From: Brassica napus
Taxonomy: Eukaryota; Streptophyta; Magnoliopsida; Brassicales; Brassicaceae
Length of the DNA: 64,000 nucleotides
NCBI RefSeq assembly: GCF_020379485.1
Contig: NW_026014737.1
Coordinates: 124,001 to 188,000 of the forward strand
Reading direction: 5' to 3'
The notes under the pieces are model-generated. The model worked only from the letters and a program-made list of their open reading frames with translations, was not told the origin of the DNA and searched no databases. Of this stretch, positions 1-11,495 are shown in pieces. Made by a program: the position numbers and the translations under genes. Every line of letters starts with the position of its first letter. Position 1 is the first letter of the stretch.

Positions 1-75
1 TGTTGAGAAAGTTCGATTCTTTTCTCTTAATAATACATAAAGGATCTGACTTTCGAGGTGCCCCTTGTTGTTTAG

Positions 76-3000
76 GAAAATCCCGAGAGATTTGACAGAG
101 GCGTCTCTATCAGGCGCTGGCTTATCCATTGTTGCTGCTCTCGTTATGATGCTTTTGTTCGGAATGGTATTATCCTTTTTTTTTAACAACATCATCTCTG
201 TCTCTGTTTGATCAAAGATGTGACATTTCGATCTTTCAGGAGCTGAGTAGTTATTTGGCGGTCAACACTACCACAACTGTCGTCGTTGACAAGAGCGCTG
301 ATGGCGACTTCTTACGCATTCATTTCAACATCAGGTTCGGTTTCGTGTTTAGATAACGAATCTTCTCTGTGACAGTCACTAGAATCATGAAGATGTGTTT
401 TTTTTTTGCTTGACAAATAATTTGCTATGATAATTTCACATTTTCAACTTGTCTTCTTTTTCTTTTTTTATTGTCATAAGCTTCTGAGTCATGTGAGGGG
501 ATGATAATGGTTCTCTATAAGCTGACATTGGTGTTGTATCTTCATTCTTTTTTTGTAGTTTTCCTGCCCTTTCATGTGAATTTGCATCCGTTGATGTGAG
601 TGACGTCTTGGGAACTGTAAGTCTCTGCTCATACCTCTCTATTTTGATGTATCCCTTCCTCACTTTCAAATTGCATTTTGCTATAAAGCAAAAACGCTGA
701 AGAAAAAGCTTAAGTCTTGACATTTCTTCAGTTTCAGAATATTTATCTTTGGTTATATGATACATGGTAGACTATACTTATAAGCATTTGAGTCGGCTGT
801 GCTGTTATGATCCGGATTTAATATAATGGTTATCGCTTCCATTTATATTAGTAATTGTCATCATAAAAGTTAGGTGGAACTTAATAATACCTTGAAGAAG
901 TGTTGTTGCCATGTTGCTGAACACTTGAAGCTTGTTACTTTTTCCATGAGTCCCTGTTCCAGTTTGAAAGCAACATTTTCTGAATTTAACCGAGCTATGA
1001 TAAATATATATGCATATTATTTATATGGCTTGCTCCTAGATCTAAATTTGATGTTTGGATTTTCAGAATAGGCTGAATATAACAAAAACAATTCGCAAGT
1101 TTCCAATTGATCCGCATTTAAAGACCACTGGTGAAGAGTTCCACTCTGGCCATGGATCACATGACATCAACCACGGAGAAGAAACTAAGGAAGAGATTCC
1201 TGATGGTTCCATACCACTTGTCAGTAGTAGTTTTGATTCATTTTCAAAACAGTGAGTATGCAGTTTCTTTTTTTCTATTGTTCTAGTACTATCTGAGGAT
1301 TTGAAGATGGATTAACGTAAACTGGCTTTCTTTTGCAGCTTTCCTCTATTGATTGTTAACTTTAATGCACCATGGTGCTACTGGAGTAACCGTCTGGTAA
1401 TTTTCTTCAGTAATTTCTTATGCTTAGGCTAAAAAGTTCCAATGGTCTTTTCATCTGTTATGCAAGCACTAGTGGTCCAGTACTGGATGTACTCATCATA
1501 GTTTGTTCTTTCTGCTTGAACGAGGGAGAACGAATCTGCCTTATTACTTTCTTGACTGCCATGTTCATGTCATTTTCAGAGGGACCTTTACTTTGTTTTT
1601 ATTTTGTGTATTTATGTGTTACAAATTGTATGTGAAAATCTCTTTTTTTTAATTATACGTTGGTAGCTTTTACGTATCTCAGTACCTGTCTAACATTGAG
1701 AAATTCGTTCATGTCTGGTTATGCTGAGCTTCCTTATTGTGTTTTCTTTCAGAAACCGTCGTGGGAGAAAGCAGCTTCAATTATATACCACAAGTTTGCA
1801 TTAGACTCTTCTTCGTTTTTTATTAAGTTGTGAATTTCGCTATTATTTCTGAACATGGTTATTGCTAATATTCTGCTGCAGATATAATCCCGAAACTGAT
1901 GGGCGTGTTCTTCTCGGAAGCGTTGATTGCACAGAAGAAGCTGAGCTATGTAAGAGGTATGAAGTAGTTGATGGTTTCCTCAAATATTCTTGTTGTATGA
2001 AACTTGCTAAGAAAAAGCTAGTTTGTTACTTTCTTGCTTGTTCACCCACCTTTCTCAATTCTCATAGCTGCTGTTTAAGGATGCATGAGGAGCTAATTTC
2101 TCGTTTGATATCTGACACATATTTGGATTTTATATTTTTTTGCAGGAATCATATACAAGGCTATCCATCTATTCGGATTTTCCGCAAAGGCAGCGACCTT
2201 AAGTGAGAAACCATCTGATAAGATGTTTAAACTGCCACTAGCATAGTTATAGTTTGTCATATCTTCTGCTTAACCTTATGTTGCAATGCAGCGATAACCT
2301 TAAATTTATATTTTGTTCTGTTGCATTTTTTTAGCTTCCTTTGGGGGTCTGTGAACCACATATCTGCTTGTGCAAATATTCTTATTAAAGTGTTACCTGT
2401 TTTGCTGTATTCAGAGAGGACCATGGACACCACGAACATGAATCTTACTATGGAGATCGGGACACAGATAGTATAGTTAAGGTAAGATAAATCCAAATTT
2501 CATTTAAGGGATTAGGATGTTACGTGTGTTTTTGTTAGTTAGTCTAGTTATATAAAAACAGGTATACAACATATACATATACATGCACATCATCATATCT
2601 TTTTGCTGCGTTTTGAGTAAGTATTGAGCAAATGTTCTTCTAAAAGTTTGATACACAAGGATTATTTCTTTCTTCCAGATGGTGGATGAACTGGTGGCAC
2701 CTATCCACCCGGAGACCCACAAGCTAGATTTGGATGGTATATCCAACAAGACATTGAAACATCTTAAAAAGGCACCAGTTACAGGAGGTTGTAGGGTTGA
2801 AGGTTATGTGCGTGTAAAGAAGGTAAAATCAATTCCGACTACTAAAAAAAGTGAAGACAGATTCAATGTCCCTTCTGTAACTGATTTGCGGCATGTTTGA
2901 TACGTTTCAGGTTCCAGGAAACCTTATTATCTCAGCTCATTCAGGAGCTCATTCGTTCGACTCTTCTAAAATGAACATGTCGCATGTTGTTAGCCATCTT

Positions 3001-3695
3001 TCATTTGGGAGGATGTTTTCACCTAGGTTGTTGACCGATATGAGGCGCTTGTTGCCATACATCGGCCAAAGCCATGACAAGCTCAATGAAAAAGCATTCA
3101 TTAATCAACACGAGTTTGGTGCCAACGTTACTGTAAGTCCCAGCATACCTATTCTTGAAACCTTTACTGACCCTTATCTAATTGTTTCATACACTGTACA
3201 GATCGAACACTACCTTCAAGTGGTCAAGACAGAGGTCATTACAAGAAGAACAGCTCAAGAACATTCATTGGTTGAGGAATATGAATACACCGCTCACAGC
3301 AGCATAGCTCAGACTTACTACTTACCCGTTGCAAAGTTTCACTTTGAGCTCTCTCCCATGCAGGTTCAGTCAATATCTCTCTTAAATTTCTTAATATATA
3401 TATACTCTCCTCTTTATAATTAACTCCTTGGTTGTTCTGTTTTTTTTGGCAGATTATGATAACTGAAAACCCAAAGTCCTTCTCACACTTCATCACAAAC
3501 CTTTGCGCCATTATTGGTGGTGTTTTCACGGTTTGTATATTCTCAATCTTTCTTCATCATACTACCATAGATTCTATGGTGGTTTTAATGTTGATTTTTT
3601 TTTGTTTTTTATTTCAGGTAGCGGGAATACTAGATTCTATTTTCCACAATACAATAAGACTGGTGAAAAAGGTGGAGCTGGGGAAAAACTTTTGA
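76..3695 (+). CDS. PDIL5-3: Protein disulfide isomerase-like protein of the PDIL5-3/5-4 type (5' end outside window)
   Basis: Fourteen exons can be read in one continuous frame with GT-AG introns: 76-166, 240-334, 559-616, 1067-1251, 1339-1396, 1753-1793, 1882-1956, 2146-2202, 2415-2481, 2679-2822, 2911-3132, 3202-3363, 3453-3530, 3618-3695 (TGA). They encode 469 aa; the first exon (about a dozen residues) lies upstream. Order: N-terminal membrane segment (GAGLSIVAALVMMLLFGM), ERGIC/ERV-type lumenal region, a thioredoxin domain with the motif WCYWS (CxxS, so the second redox Cys is replaced by Ser), the ERV41/ERV46-like C-terminal half, a second membrane segment (CAIIGGVFTVAGILDSI), and a lysine-containing tail. 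This plant PDI subgroup fuses a thioredoxin fold to an ER-Golgi cargo-receptor-like protein and is expected in the early secretory pathway. The CxxS site suggests isomerase or binding activity rather than full oxidation. It converges on the neighbouring ENODL gene. Intact as far as visible. PDIL5-4 is the alternative paralogue; synteny favours 5-3. Confidence 0.87.
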
Positions 3696-3971
3696 TTGGA
3701 GACTGGAGGTTAGAGTTTACCATTAATCTATAACACCATAGAAGAACCTCAGACTGTTTTATTTGGAACACATGTTCCTACAGAGGAAAAAACTCAGATA
3801 AGAGAAAGAAGTTTTGTTTTGACACTTATCTTAGTTTCTTTATGTTTGTTGAGAAATAATACAACCCAAGTGGAACTTTTTATTCATTTACCTGATAAAC
3901 AAATGTTTATAAATCAAGCAACAAACACCAACTGAAAAAAGATTGAAAAGAGAAGACAGAAGAGAAACTAC

Positions 3972-4661
3972 TTAGTGTAGGAATAGAGTGGAAGCAAAGG
4001 CAGCTACAAGAAGAGCAGCCACAAAGGAAGAAGATGGGGAAGCTGCACTATTTGGAGTTTCTTGAGTTGGAGTAGGTGTGGGTGCTGGTGTCTCAAAGGG
4101 TCCTGTCATTGGCGGTGGAGAAGGAGGGGACTCTACCGAGGGAGCAGGAGCTGGAGACGGCAGTGGTGGTGATGATGCGGTGGTGTTTCCGTTTCTGTCA
4201 GCCATGACGATGACCACTAGCTTCTCGTTTTTCTGGCAGTTGTTTTTGTTTCCGCTGATGAAATAGTATGGTCCAGAGTGTGTTAATGCGAAAGAAGTTT
4301 TGCCATCAGCGAACTTAGCGGTTGGTGCATCTGTGTTGCAGCTGTCGTAAGCGTCTCTTGTGACTTGGAGAACTGAGTCTTGGTTTGGTTGGTAGACGAA
4401 CACTGCAATTGCATACATTGTTAGTGTGTCACATGTGAAATATGGCTATGATTATGGTTTAATTAGTAACTTACGCAGAGAGTCGCCGATTTGGAATCTG
4501 CTTTGCTCTGCCCATTGACTGTAAACTTGAGCACCTGAAGGGACGGTCCAACCTTTTGCACCACCTACCGCAAACTCTCTAGCGTAGGCCTCGCTAACGA
4601 TCATGAACAGACACATAAGACCGAACCCATGAAGCTTCATGTTCTTTAGGTCTCGAGCCAT
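3972..4661 (-). CDS. ENODL9: Early nodulin-like protein (phytocyanin family), GPI-anchored
   Basis: Two exons, 4475-4661 and 3972-4402, joined across a GT-AG intron, encode 205 aa. Order: signal peptide (hydrophobic GFGLMCLFMIVSEAYA), plastocyanin-like domain (starting REFAVGGAKGWTVP), Pro/Ser-rich arabinogalactan-like stretch (SPPLPSPAPAPSVESPPSPPP), and a C-terminal hydrophobic tail typical of a GPI signal. The two disulfide cysteines are present (SCNTD, NNCQKNEKL), but the usual copper-ligand histidine next to the second Cys is Asn. As in other early nodulin-like proteins, copper binding is therefore not expected. These proteins sit on the outer face of the plasma membrane; ENODL members have been linked to reproductive and vascular cell surfaces. 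The symbol rests on the combination of family and position between a PDIL5-3-like and a COBL10-like gene. The frame is intact. Confidence 0.82.
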
Positions 4662-4740
4662 TTTTTAAGATGTATGTATGTGAATTTAGTGTGTCATAGG
4701 GGTTGATGAGACATATGAATATGATGAAAGGCGTTTGAGT

Positions 4741-4748
4741 TTATATAA
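4741..4748 (-). promoter_or_regulatory. TATA box of the ENODL gene
   Basis: The minus strand reads TTTATATAAA about 80 bp upstream of the ENODL start codon (4661), a normal distance for a plant TATA box plus a short 5' leader. The stretch 4749-5090 further upstream has no coding potential; it includes an A-rich run near 4937-4953. Confidence 0.5.
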
Positions 4749-5090
4749 AGGTGTGGCTTTTGAGGAAATGTTGCAGAGAAACTCTTTTTATTATCTTTCT
4801 CAGATTCTAAGCAAAGCATTGCTTTCAAGAAGTGTTTTAGTTTTCGAATCTCTCATTCCTTGCTTCTCTCAATAGCTTTTGTTCCTTGGTTCTGCATCTT
4901 TGCTTTTGTATCTAAAAGACAAAAGAGAGATCTCAAAAAAAAAAAAAAAAAAACAAAAATTGAACAAAACTCCAAATCAAAAGACTAAGATCTTCTTCAT
5001 GTCAAAAAAATAGCTGACATTGTTCTGAGCTTTTTGGGATCTTCTTCATGAACACTTATAGAGACCAAACAAAAGTTATTTCTTCAGTAA

Positions 5091-7098
5091 TTAACCCATC
5101 ATTAGTGCGAAAGCCACTGCCATAGCGAAAACAAGTGATATCATACCACCCCTATGTCCTGAGCTCTTCTTTGGGAAATGTTTGGAAGCGCACACTCTTC
5201 TCCATTGAAGAAAACTTTTGTCGGAAAACCGTCGCCTCCAGGTATATTCAGTCCATGAATGTTCTTCTTGGTGAAGGAAATAACAGACTGTTGCTTCCCA
5301 GGCACGGCAGGGTCTCGTAGTGGATTGGTTCCGTTAACTTGACCCACAAGATAGTTCAAACCAGGCAAGCCTTGGAACATAACAGTCCTATTATTTGGTG
5401 GAACACGTGTGCCGTTAAATGAGTAAACGTTTTCATACCCTGGACCTGCTTTACCCATATCAACCGCTACAAACCAATCCTCAAACGCGAAATCTCTCCA
5501 GTTGAAAACGGTTAACCTAGCAGTCCAACCGTCTCTGTAATCAGTGTTAACGTGCCAGTTAATACTGACTCCACAGTTATCAGGACAAGGGAGTTTCTTA
5601 GGTATTGGCATGTGGTTTTGTTTGGCCCATGCTTTAGCTTTTAGGGTTCGGTTTTTGAATGGGACAAGGAGGGCGTCTGGAGGGAGGAGTAGCGGGTTAC
5701 AGTCAGCATTGCAAGTGTCGGTATCTATGTCATTGCATCCGCAAGCGCAAGTGTTACAAGGCACTGCAGAGTTGTTGTAATAGGCAGAGAAAGAGACCGC
5801 AACATCTTGAGGCCTGAGCTTTTGGTTTGGTTATGTTGCATACAACTTGCCAGCTGGCTATGGCATATGTTATAGCCGGTAGCCCGCTGGAATCCGGGAA
5901 TGACGACGGGTCAACCCAAACTGTAACGCCCCGACCCGCCCACGGCTAATGGGCCACCCACGCCCGCTCTCTCGGCCCGTGGGCCCATCACGTCTGACGG
6001 TCGGTCCGTTAATTTTTCAAAGGCTCGAAATCATTGTTTACTGACCCTGCAATCACCACCCGACCTTTTCCCATGCTTTGGCTTCACTCGCACGCTATCG
6101 CGAATCACTTCCCGATAGGTCACCCATCATTCCACTACTCCAGCTCAAGCACGCTTAACTCTGGAGTTCTTTCAGGATGTGCTCCGAAAAAGGTAAGTCA
6201 ACTTTGGTGACATAGGTAGCCAAATCAATTCTCTTAAGTCTTTTCACATATCACAACTCGGGATGTTACACAAACGGCCAAACCGGTGGCCCGCATTTGT
6301 ACTGAGGATTGAGAACTCCATCGATCTTCCAGTGTTAGAGCTGTTTTGTTTAGGTCAGGAGGCAACTTGAAAACCTAAAAAAAATTGAGAGAACAAAAAT
6401 AACTTCAAAACCTTAAATCAAATTATGAGAATCCTTACCTAATTTTTATTTATTTTTATTTTGTAACGGTGTGTCTGGACCGAGGCCAAACTAATTCTCA
6501 AGGGAACAATACTCACAAGTAGTTCGGTTTTTATTGTAATGAAACCTAAGACATGATCCCATGTCCGTTTTAATTCCTGGTAGATATATTGTTTTAGACA
6601 ACAGAGATTAACTACTTACCTGCAACTGGAACATAGATCTAGCTTTCCAAGGATCCATAATAGGTGGCAAAAGAGTTCCGTTTTTGCAACAGTAAGGTAA
6701 CTTTCCTGTAACGTTATCTTCCTTCCTCTCAGGAGGCAAATCGGAAATGTCTTGCTTCTTCTGACAGTTCATGACCTGAGAGAAGTCTAAGTCTTTGTAA
6801 TACTGTCCAGCTTTGCTGTTAAGGCATTCAGATGGATCTCTCTTGTGAGTGTAAGCTCCTCTCATCGTGTTTATAATCTCTCCTCGCATCCATTCCCAGG
6901 TCAGGTTCCAACGGTCCAACCGACCGAGCGGACTATCGTTGTCGATGGTCACTTGGGCTAAGTAGTTGCTGCCAAATGATTGCAGAACATCGTATACTAT
7001 GTTCAGATCACCGTACCTTCTCGGTGCAAACTTTGTCTTTGGTCCGGTCTTGACCTTGAACTTAGGGTTTCTCTTGCAACAAACCTGCATATTTCCTC
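5091..7098 (-). pseudogene. COBL10: COBRA-like protein 10 (COBL10) pseudogene
   Basis: Exon 6620-7098 is in frame and reads as the conserved COBRA core (NMQVCCKRNPKFK, LNIVYDVLQSFGSNYLAQVTIDND, PYCCKNGTLLPP). It splices to an exon starting at 6374 that continues through the CCVSFSAYYNNS-type cysteine region (PCNTCACGC) to the C-terminus. The second exon is broken. A frame-changing deletion lies near 6320-6335 (between the NKTAL and WKIDGV segments). An extra 8-bp tandem duplication (CCGTTTGG) lies next to a 349-bp LTR insertion at 5922-6270. One extra G sits near 5801. One base is missing between 5180 and 5181. The last shift replaces the hydrophobic GPI-anchor tail, whose original reading ends at TAA 5091-5093, with an early stop at 5141. 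No N-terminal exons are visible upstream of 7098. COBRA-like proteins are GPI-anchored wall proteins guiding cellulose deposition; COBL10 acts in pollen tube growth in Arabidopsis. This copy cannot encode a normal product. The symbol comes from family plus synteny. Confidence 0.85.
5922..6270 (-). mobile_element. Cassandra TRIM solo LTR carrying a 5S rRNA-derived segment
   Basis: The 349-bp segment begins TGTAACGCCCCGACC and ends CGGGATGTTACA (TG...CA with short inverted ends). It is flanked by a perfect 5-bp target duplication, CAAAC at 5917-5921 and 6271-6275. On the minus strand its middle (about 6100-6175) closely matches plant 5S rRNA, including AGTTAAGCGTGCTTG and GATGGGTGACC, the A-box and C-box regions of the internal RNA polymerase III promoter. 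That combination is the hallmark of Cassandra terminal-repeat retrotransposons in miniature. Only one LTR is present, so this is a solo LTR left by LTR-LTR recombination. It sits inside a COBL10 exon. Confidence 0.88.
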
Positions 7099-7289
7099 CT
7101 GTGGAAGAAAATAGAATCATCATGTAAAAATCATAATTATTTTTTTATTCAATCATCTTTATAATTAAATTCCCTTGAGAGATTATATTCTCACACACTA
7201 TTTACAAATTAAGGTCTATAGCTCGTTAATCTTTACATAATAAATACTTTCTCTCACCTCGAAAGTTTAGACAAATAATATTTAATATA

Positions 7290-7915
7290 TATAAAATGTT
7301 TAGCTCTAATTAGTACGAAGCATTTTGAAAATTTTTGAAAAAAAACCCAAAAATAAATTTATGCGGATTTGTCTTGAACCCAAAGAAACTATTGTACTAA
7401 TCGAACATTAACGAGTTGAACATAGCTCAAGAAATCAACCACATTTACTACCCATAAATTTCACAAACTTCTATTTTCAGATTAAAAATACTAAATTTTT
7501 ATGTAGTTAGGTCTAAGAGTTTTGATATCATGTCAAATTTTATAAACTTACAAAATCAAAATAATGTCTAATATATAATAAGATGTTTAACTCTAATCAA
7601 GTTTTGATATCATATCAAATTTTATAAACTTACAAATCAAAATAATGTCTAATATATAATAAGATGTTTAACTCTAATTAATCAGTACGAAACATTTTGA
7701 AAATGAGCTCAAAAATAAATTCATTCGTGTTTACCTCTTGGACCCAGAAAGACTATTGTACTAATTGGACAATAAGAATTGAACATAGCTCAAGAAAACA
7801 ATTACTACCCATAAATTTTGCAGCCTATTATTTTCAGATTGAAAATACTATTTTTTTTTAAGTAGTTAGGTCGGTCTTGATATCATGTCAAATTTTATAA
7901 ACTTACGAATCAAAA
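7290..7915. repeat. Tandemly duplicated AT-rich intergenic unit
   Basis: A unit of roughly 300 bp occurs twice in the same direction (about 7290-7590 and 7600-7915), with an extra short partial copy at the join (7530-7590 compared with 7590-7670). Shared landmarks are TTTGATATCATGTCAAATTT, AACTCTAATTAGTACGAA and GAACATAGCTCAAGAAA. No coding content is visible. The rest of 7099-8233 is AT-rich and shows neither the missing COBL10 N-terminal exons nor another gene. Confidence 0.6.
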
Positions 7916-8233
7916 TCAATTGGCTATGGGTGCATCATTTCAAATCCATAATATATATCACTTATGTCACATCTGATTTCCCAGAGTGAGAGTTTCAGTT
8001 GCACACTTTTTACATACTAAAGTTCATTAATTTCTACGTAATCCCAATAGTAAACGCGAGACTACTTGATGAAAGGAACAAAACAACTAAAATGAGTGTT
8101 TCTAAAACGTAAGCAATTACATAATAAATGCATACAACTATATTATTAAAACCGAAGTACTTTTTGGTTTCAATGGCTAAATGTGTAAATAAAAAAAAAA
8201 TACTAAAAATATTACTTGATGAAAACTGCTTTA

Positions 8234-8392
8234 TACCTCTCTAAGATGATCTTCACTCACGGCCAGTTGTACATTGCGTTATCTCGAGTGACATCACCGG
8301 AGGGGCTTAAGATATTAGACGATACCTCTTAAGTCAGATGGAGCTGATGGAGTAACCAATATACTCTACAAAGAGATCTTTAAGGGCCTCCA
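8234..8392 (+). pseudogene. Helitron PIF1-like helicase remnant (C-terminal end)
   Basis: The + strand reads MIFTHGQLYIALSRVTSPEG followed by LKILDD, the conserved last motif of plant Helitron Rep/helicase proteins. A TAA or one-base frameshift at about 8330 follows. In the next frame, the usual continuation resembling DGVTNILYKEIFKGL runs to about 8392. No upstream helicase or Rep domain is preserved, so this is a decayed tail. A Helitron 3' terminus in the same orientation is found at 11848, beyond a LINE insertion, and may belong to the same element. The rest of 8393-8786 shows nothing recognisable. Confidence 0.72.
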
Positions 8393-8786
8393 AGACACAA
8401 AGGTTAGCATTTTTTTTGCTAAATCACAAAGGTTAGCATTGAACTGGTTTAGTTAGTATGCTATTTCCGAAACGATACGTTTTCAATTACTGACCTCATC
8501 ACTATCATCGCAGGGAAAGAAGGCAATGTGGTATTGAACAATTGTTGGCTTCGACCAAGATAACATTTTCGGCTGTTGTAAGCATAATATTTACAAAGAC
8601 TCGACTCTATCTTCTCTTACCGTTTTTTATTTACTACTTCGATGAAAACCATCATCTTAGCGCTTTAAAATATAATTTACTACTATATGCCTACTAAATA
8701 ACTCCTAAATAAATAGAATCATCTAAGAATAAACACTACTATTTAATATTTAACCTTACTACAAAATGTAAAAAGAATAATTTACT

Positions 8787-10886
8787 ACTTTTTTTTTGAC
8801 GTCAAAAAGCCATTCTATTACTCAAACTTGAGGTGGTCTGGGTAACCAAACCGGAATAGAACAACCAACAAAATGTAACTTCCTATGAAAAGATCTAGCA
8901 GTCTTAGCCAAAAAATCAGCAATCTGATTGTGCGCACGTGGAACGTGAGTGATGTTGAATGCCGGAAAGCATATCTGTAGCGTCTCTATCCTCTCCGATT
9001 CCGTCGAAAAGCTTGGCCACGCCTGAAGATCCTTTACCATTGCAATTAACTCCTTACAGTCTGTCCCACAGTTTTGGCAGGTCGAATGTTGCAGCATATT
9101 CTCCATCGCCCACCGCAGTGCTTCTACTTCCGAGTGTAAGGCTAATTCGCGTCGGGGAAAGTTTCTTGTCCCCATAAGCTGAGCGTTCCCAGAACCATCC
9201 ATCCATGCCCATCCGCTCCCACTAAAGACGGCAGAAGACGTCCAAGATCCGTATAGCCAGCAAATATTTCCCAAGCTTATGACTTGGAGTTCCTCATTTA
9301 TATTATCTTGTGCCACCGCTTGTACCACTTCATTAGCATCAAACCAGGCTTGACATTCACTCTCTGCATGTCTAACCAGTTCCAAAGGATCTCTATCTAT
9401 TCCCCTGAAGAGTTTTTCATTCCTGGCTTTCCAAATGTACCATATTATCCACGGATAAGGATCCCTATCTTGCTCTGGCCCAATGATACTATTTTTCCTC
9501 CAGAATAGATAATCCGTATTACTATAGACACTCGAAACCGGGAAAATATTTGGGCATGTCGGAGTTGCTGATAAAGACCACACTTGAAGAGCTGGTGGGC
9601 ATTCAAAGATTGCATGTGTGATGGTCTCCTCCACTTCTCCACATCTTGGGCAATAATTGTCACACCTCATATTACGTCTAATTAAGTTCCTCGTAACTGC
9701 CACATGACCACTTAACAACTGCCATATAAGATGGCATATCTTCGTAGGAGCCTTCAATTTCCACGCAAAATCTTGGAGCTTGGTAATACTTGGCTCCAAA
9801 ACTTCCTCTTCCTCCGTTAACTTTAATAAATTTTGAGCCACCCAATATCCCGATTTGACCGTGTAATGCCCATTCCTTGTAAAGTTCCAGCAGAAAGTAT
9901 CACGACGGTGAGTTGAGCTTATGGCCAAACTCCTTATGAGAGGTATATCCTCAGGATTAACATAGCTTTCCAATAGTCTCACATCCTAATATTTCGATCC
10001 CTGATCAATAATATCGCTTACTCTCATATTAGGATGCATCACTGGCGCTATGGGGACAGCTGGCCTTGCGGGGTTCGATGGAATCCATGGATCCTCCCAT
10101 ACCTTAACTTCATAACCTGAATGTATCTTCTGTCTAATGCCCAATAATAACAACTTCCTTGCTGCAGAAATGCTAGTCCACACATAGGATGGACTGCTAG
10201 CAGCGTTTACTCTCAATGGAGAACTCAAACTATAATATCTTCCCCGTAAGACTCGAGCGACCGGAGAATCAGGGAACTGTACAAGTCTCCATAGTTTTTT
10301 AGCCAGAAGAGCTAGATTAAACTCATGGATCATTCGGAAGCCAACTCCACCCTCCTCTCTTGGTAGACACAGACTTTTCTCCATTTTGCCCAGTGTATCC
10401 CTCTTTTTGGAGGATTCGAGCTACACCAGAACTGAGCGATATCACTGGCTAAATTTTCGCATATCTCCAAAGGGAGCAGGAACGTCGACATAACGTATGT
10501 CGGAAGAGCGAGCAGAATGGATTTAATCAGCACTTCTTTTCCACATTTTGAGAGCCATCTACATGTCCATCCATTCACTCTGTGCATCAGTTTATCTTTC
10601 AGAAATGCAAAAAGTTTACATTTAGATCCGCTTATGTCTTCGGGTATGCCTAAGTATGTTCCCATTCTTCCTTCATTCTGTATCCCAAGTGCATCTTTAA
10701 TCTCTTGTCTAGTAGCTACATTGATCCGCTTACCAAAGAATAAGGACGATTTGTCGAAGTTAATACATTGACCAGATGCTTTACCATATCTCCTGACTAC
10801 TTTCATTACTTCTTTACATTCACGGAGCTCCACCTTACAGAAGAAAAGGCTATCATCAGCAAAGAGAAGGTGGGATACCGACTTAT
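8787..10886 (-). mobile_element. 5'-truncated LINE (non-LTR retrotransposon), degenerate ORF2
   Basis: Read on the minus strand from 10886: the reverse transcriptase catalytic motif FADDSLFF, thumb region, zinc-binding reverse-transcriptase segment (CDNYCPRCGEVEETITHAIFEC), and a C-terminal RNase H domain ending at the stop at 8822. Three coding pieces are separated by lesions: a frameshift near 10380 and an in-frame TAG at 9986-9988 where Trp is expected (GSKY-stop-DVRLLE). The first RNase H catalytic Asp appears as Tyr (WLYGSW where family copies read DGSW), while the Glu (SEVEALRW) and later Asp positions remain. A T-run at 8788-8798 is the poly(A) tail. The 10-mer ATAATTTACT occurs at both edges (8777-8786 and 10887-10896) and is a likely target duplication. 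The 5' half, including ORF1, endonuclease and most of the reverse transcriptase, is absent, as is usual for LINE truncation. Confidence 0.88.
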
Positions 10887-11258
10887 ATAATTTACTTACA
10901 TGGCAGCTAAGCACTCACTTATATAAAAATACAAATCTGATCAAATGAAGCATTCACACGATATTAGATAACAATTTCTCAAAATATGTTGTTGACTAAT
11001 TGAAATACATAATAACTAAAGGCTTAACTGTTGAGCTTAAAATTTGTAAAAAAAATATTAAGTATAAATTAATTGCCACAACTGGATACTCAAAAAAAAA
11101 AAGATATTATTCCCGTATTCGAGAACTATAATTATTAAACACAATATTCAATATTCAAAAATTCGCAATCAAACATTCATCGCCTATATTGCTTTTTTTT
11201 GTTTCTTATTTCTCCATTTTTCCTCATTAATAAATTTATAAGTGCCATTAATTATATA

Positions 11259-11495
11259 CTTCCTTCGTTTCATTAAGATATAAGTTTTAGGAAAAAAAAA
11301 GTTTTACAAAGATAGATTTTTGTATGTTTTTATACAAAAATTGAAAATTACAATAAAATTAATTGGATTTATTAAAAGACTATTGGTTAAAACACATTGA
11401 AATTTTTTATAATTTCAAATAACGATGCATGATTAATCTGTTTTCTTAATATGTGTGAAAACACCAAAACATCAATCTTTAAAAAACAGAGGGAG
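11259..11495. mobile_element. Stowaway-like MITE (Tc1/mariner type)
   Basis: About 237 bp bounded by CTTCCTTCGTTTCATTAAGA on the left and a right end reading ACAGAGGGAG, that is, inverted ends of the CTCCCTCCGT class common in plants. TA dinucleotides flank both ends (11257-11258 and 11496-11497). It is AT-rich with no coding capacity. Confidence 0.6.

Noticed and set aside
436..765. Minus-strand ORF across PDIL introns
   Set aside because: Runs through intron and exon sequence of the well-supported plus-strand gene.
3503..3733. Alternative plus-strand ORF at the PDIL 3' end
   Set aside because: Out of frame with the conserved membrane segment and crosses an intron.
6100..6175. A functional 5S rRNA gene
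   Set aside because: Only the middle of 5S is similar, it has several mismatches and no array, and it lies in an LTR with a target duplication.
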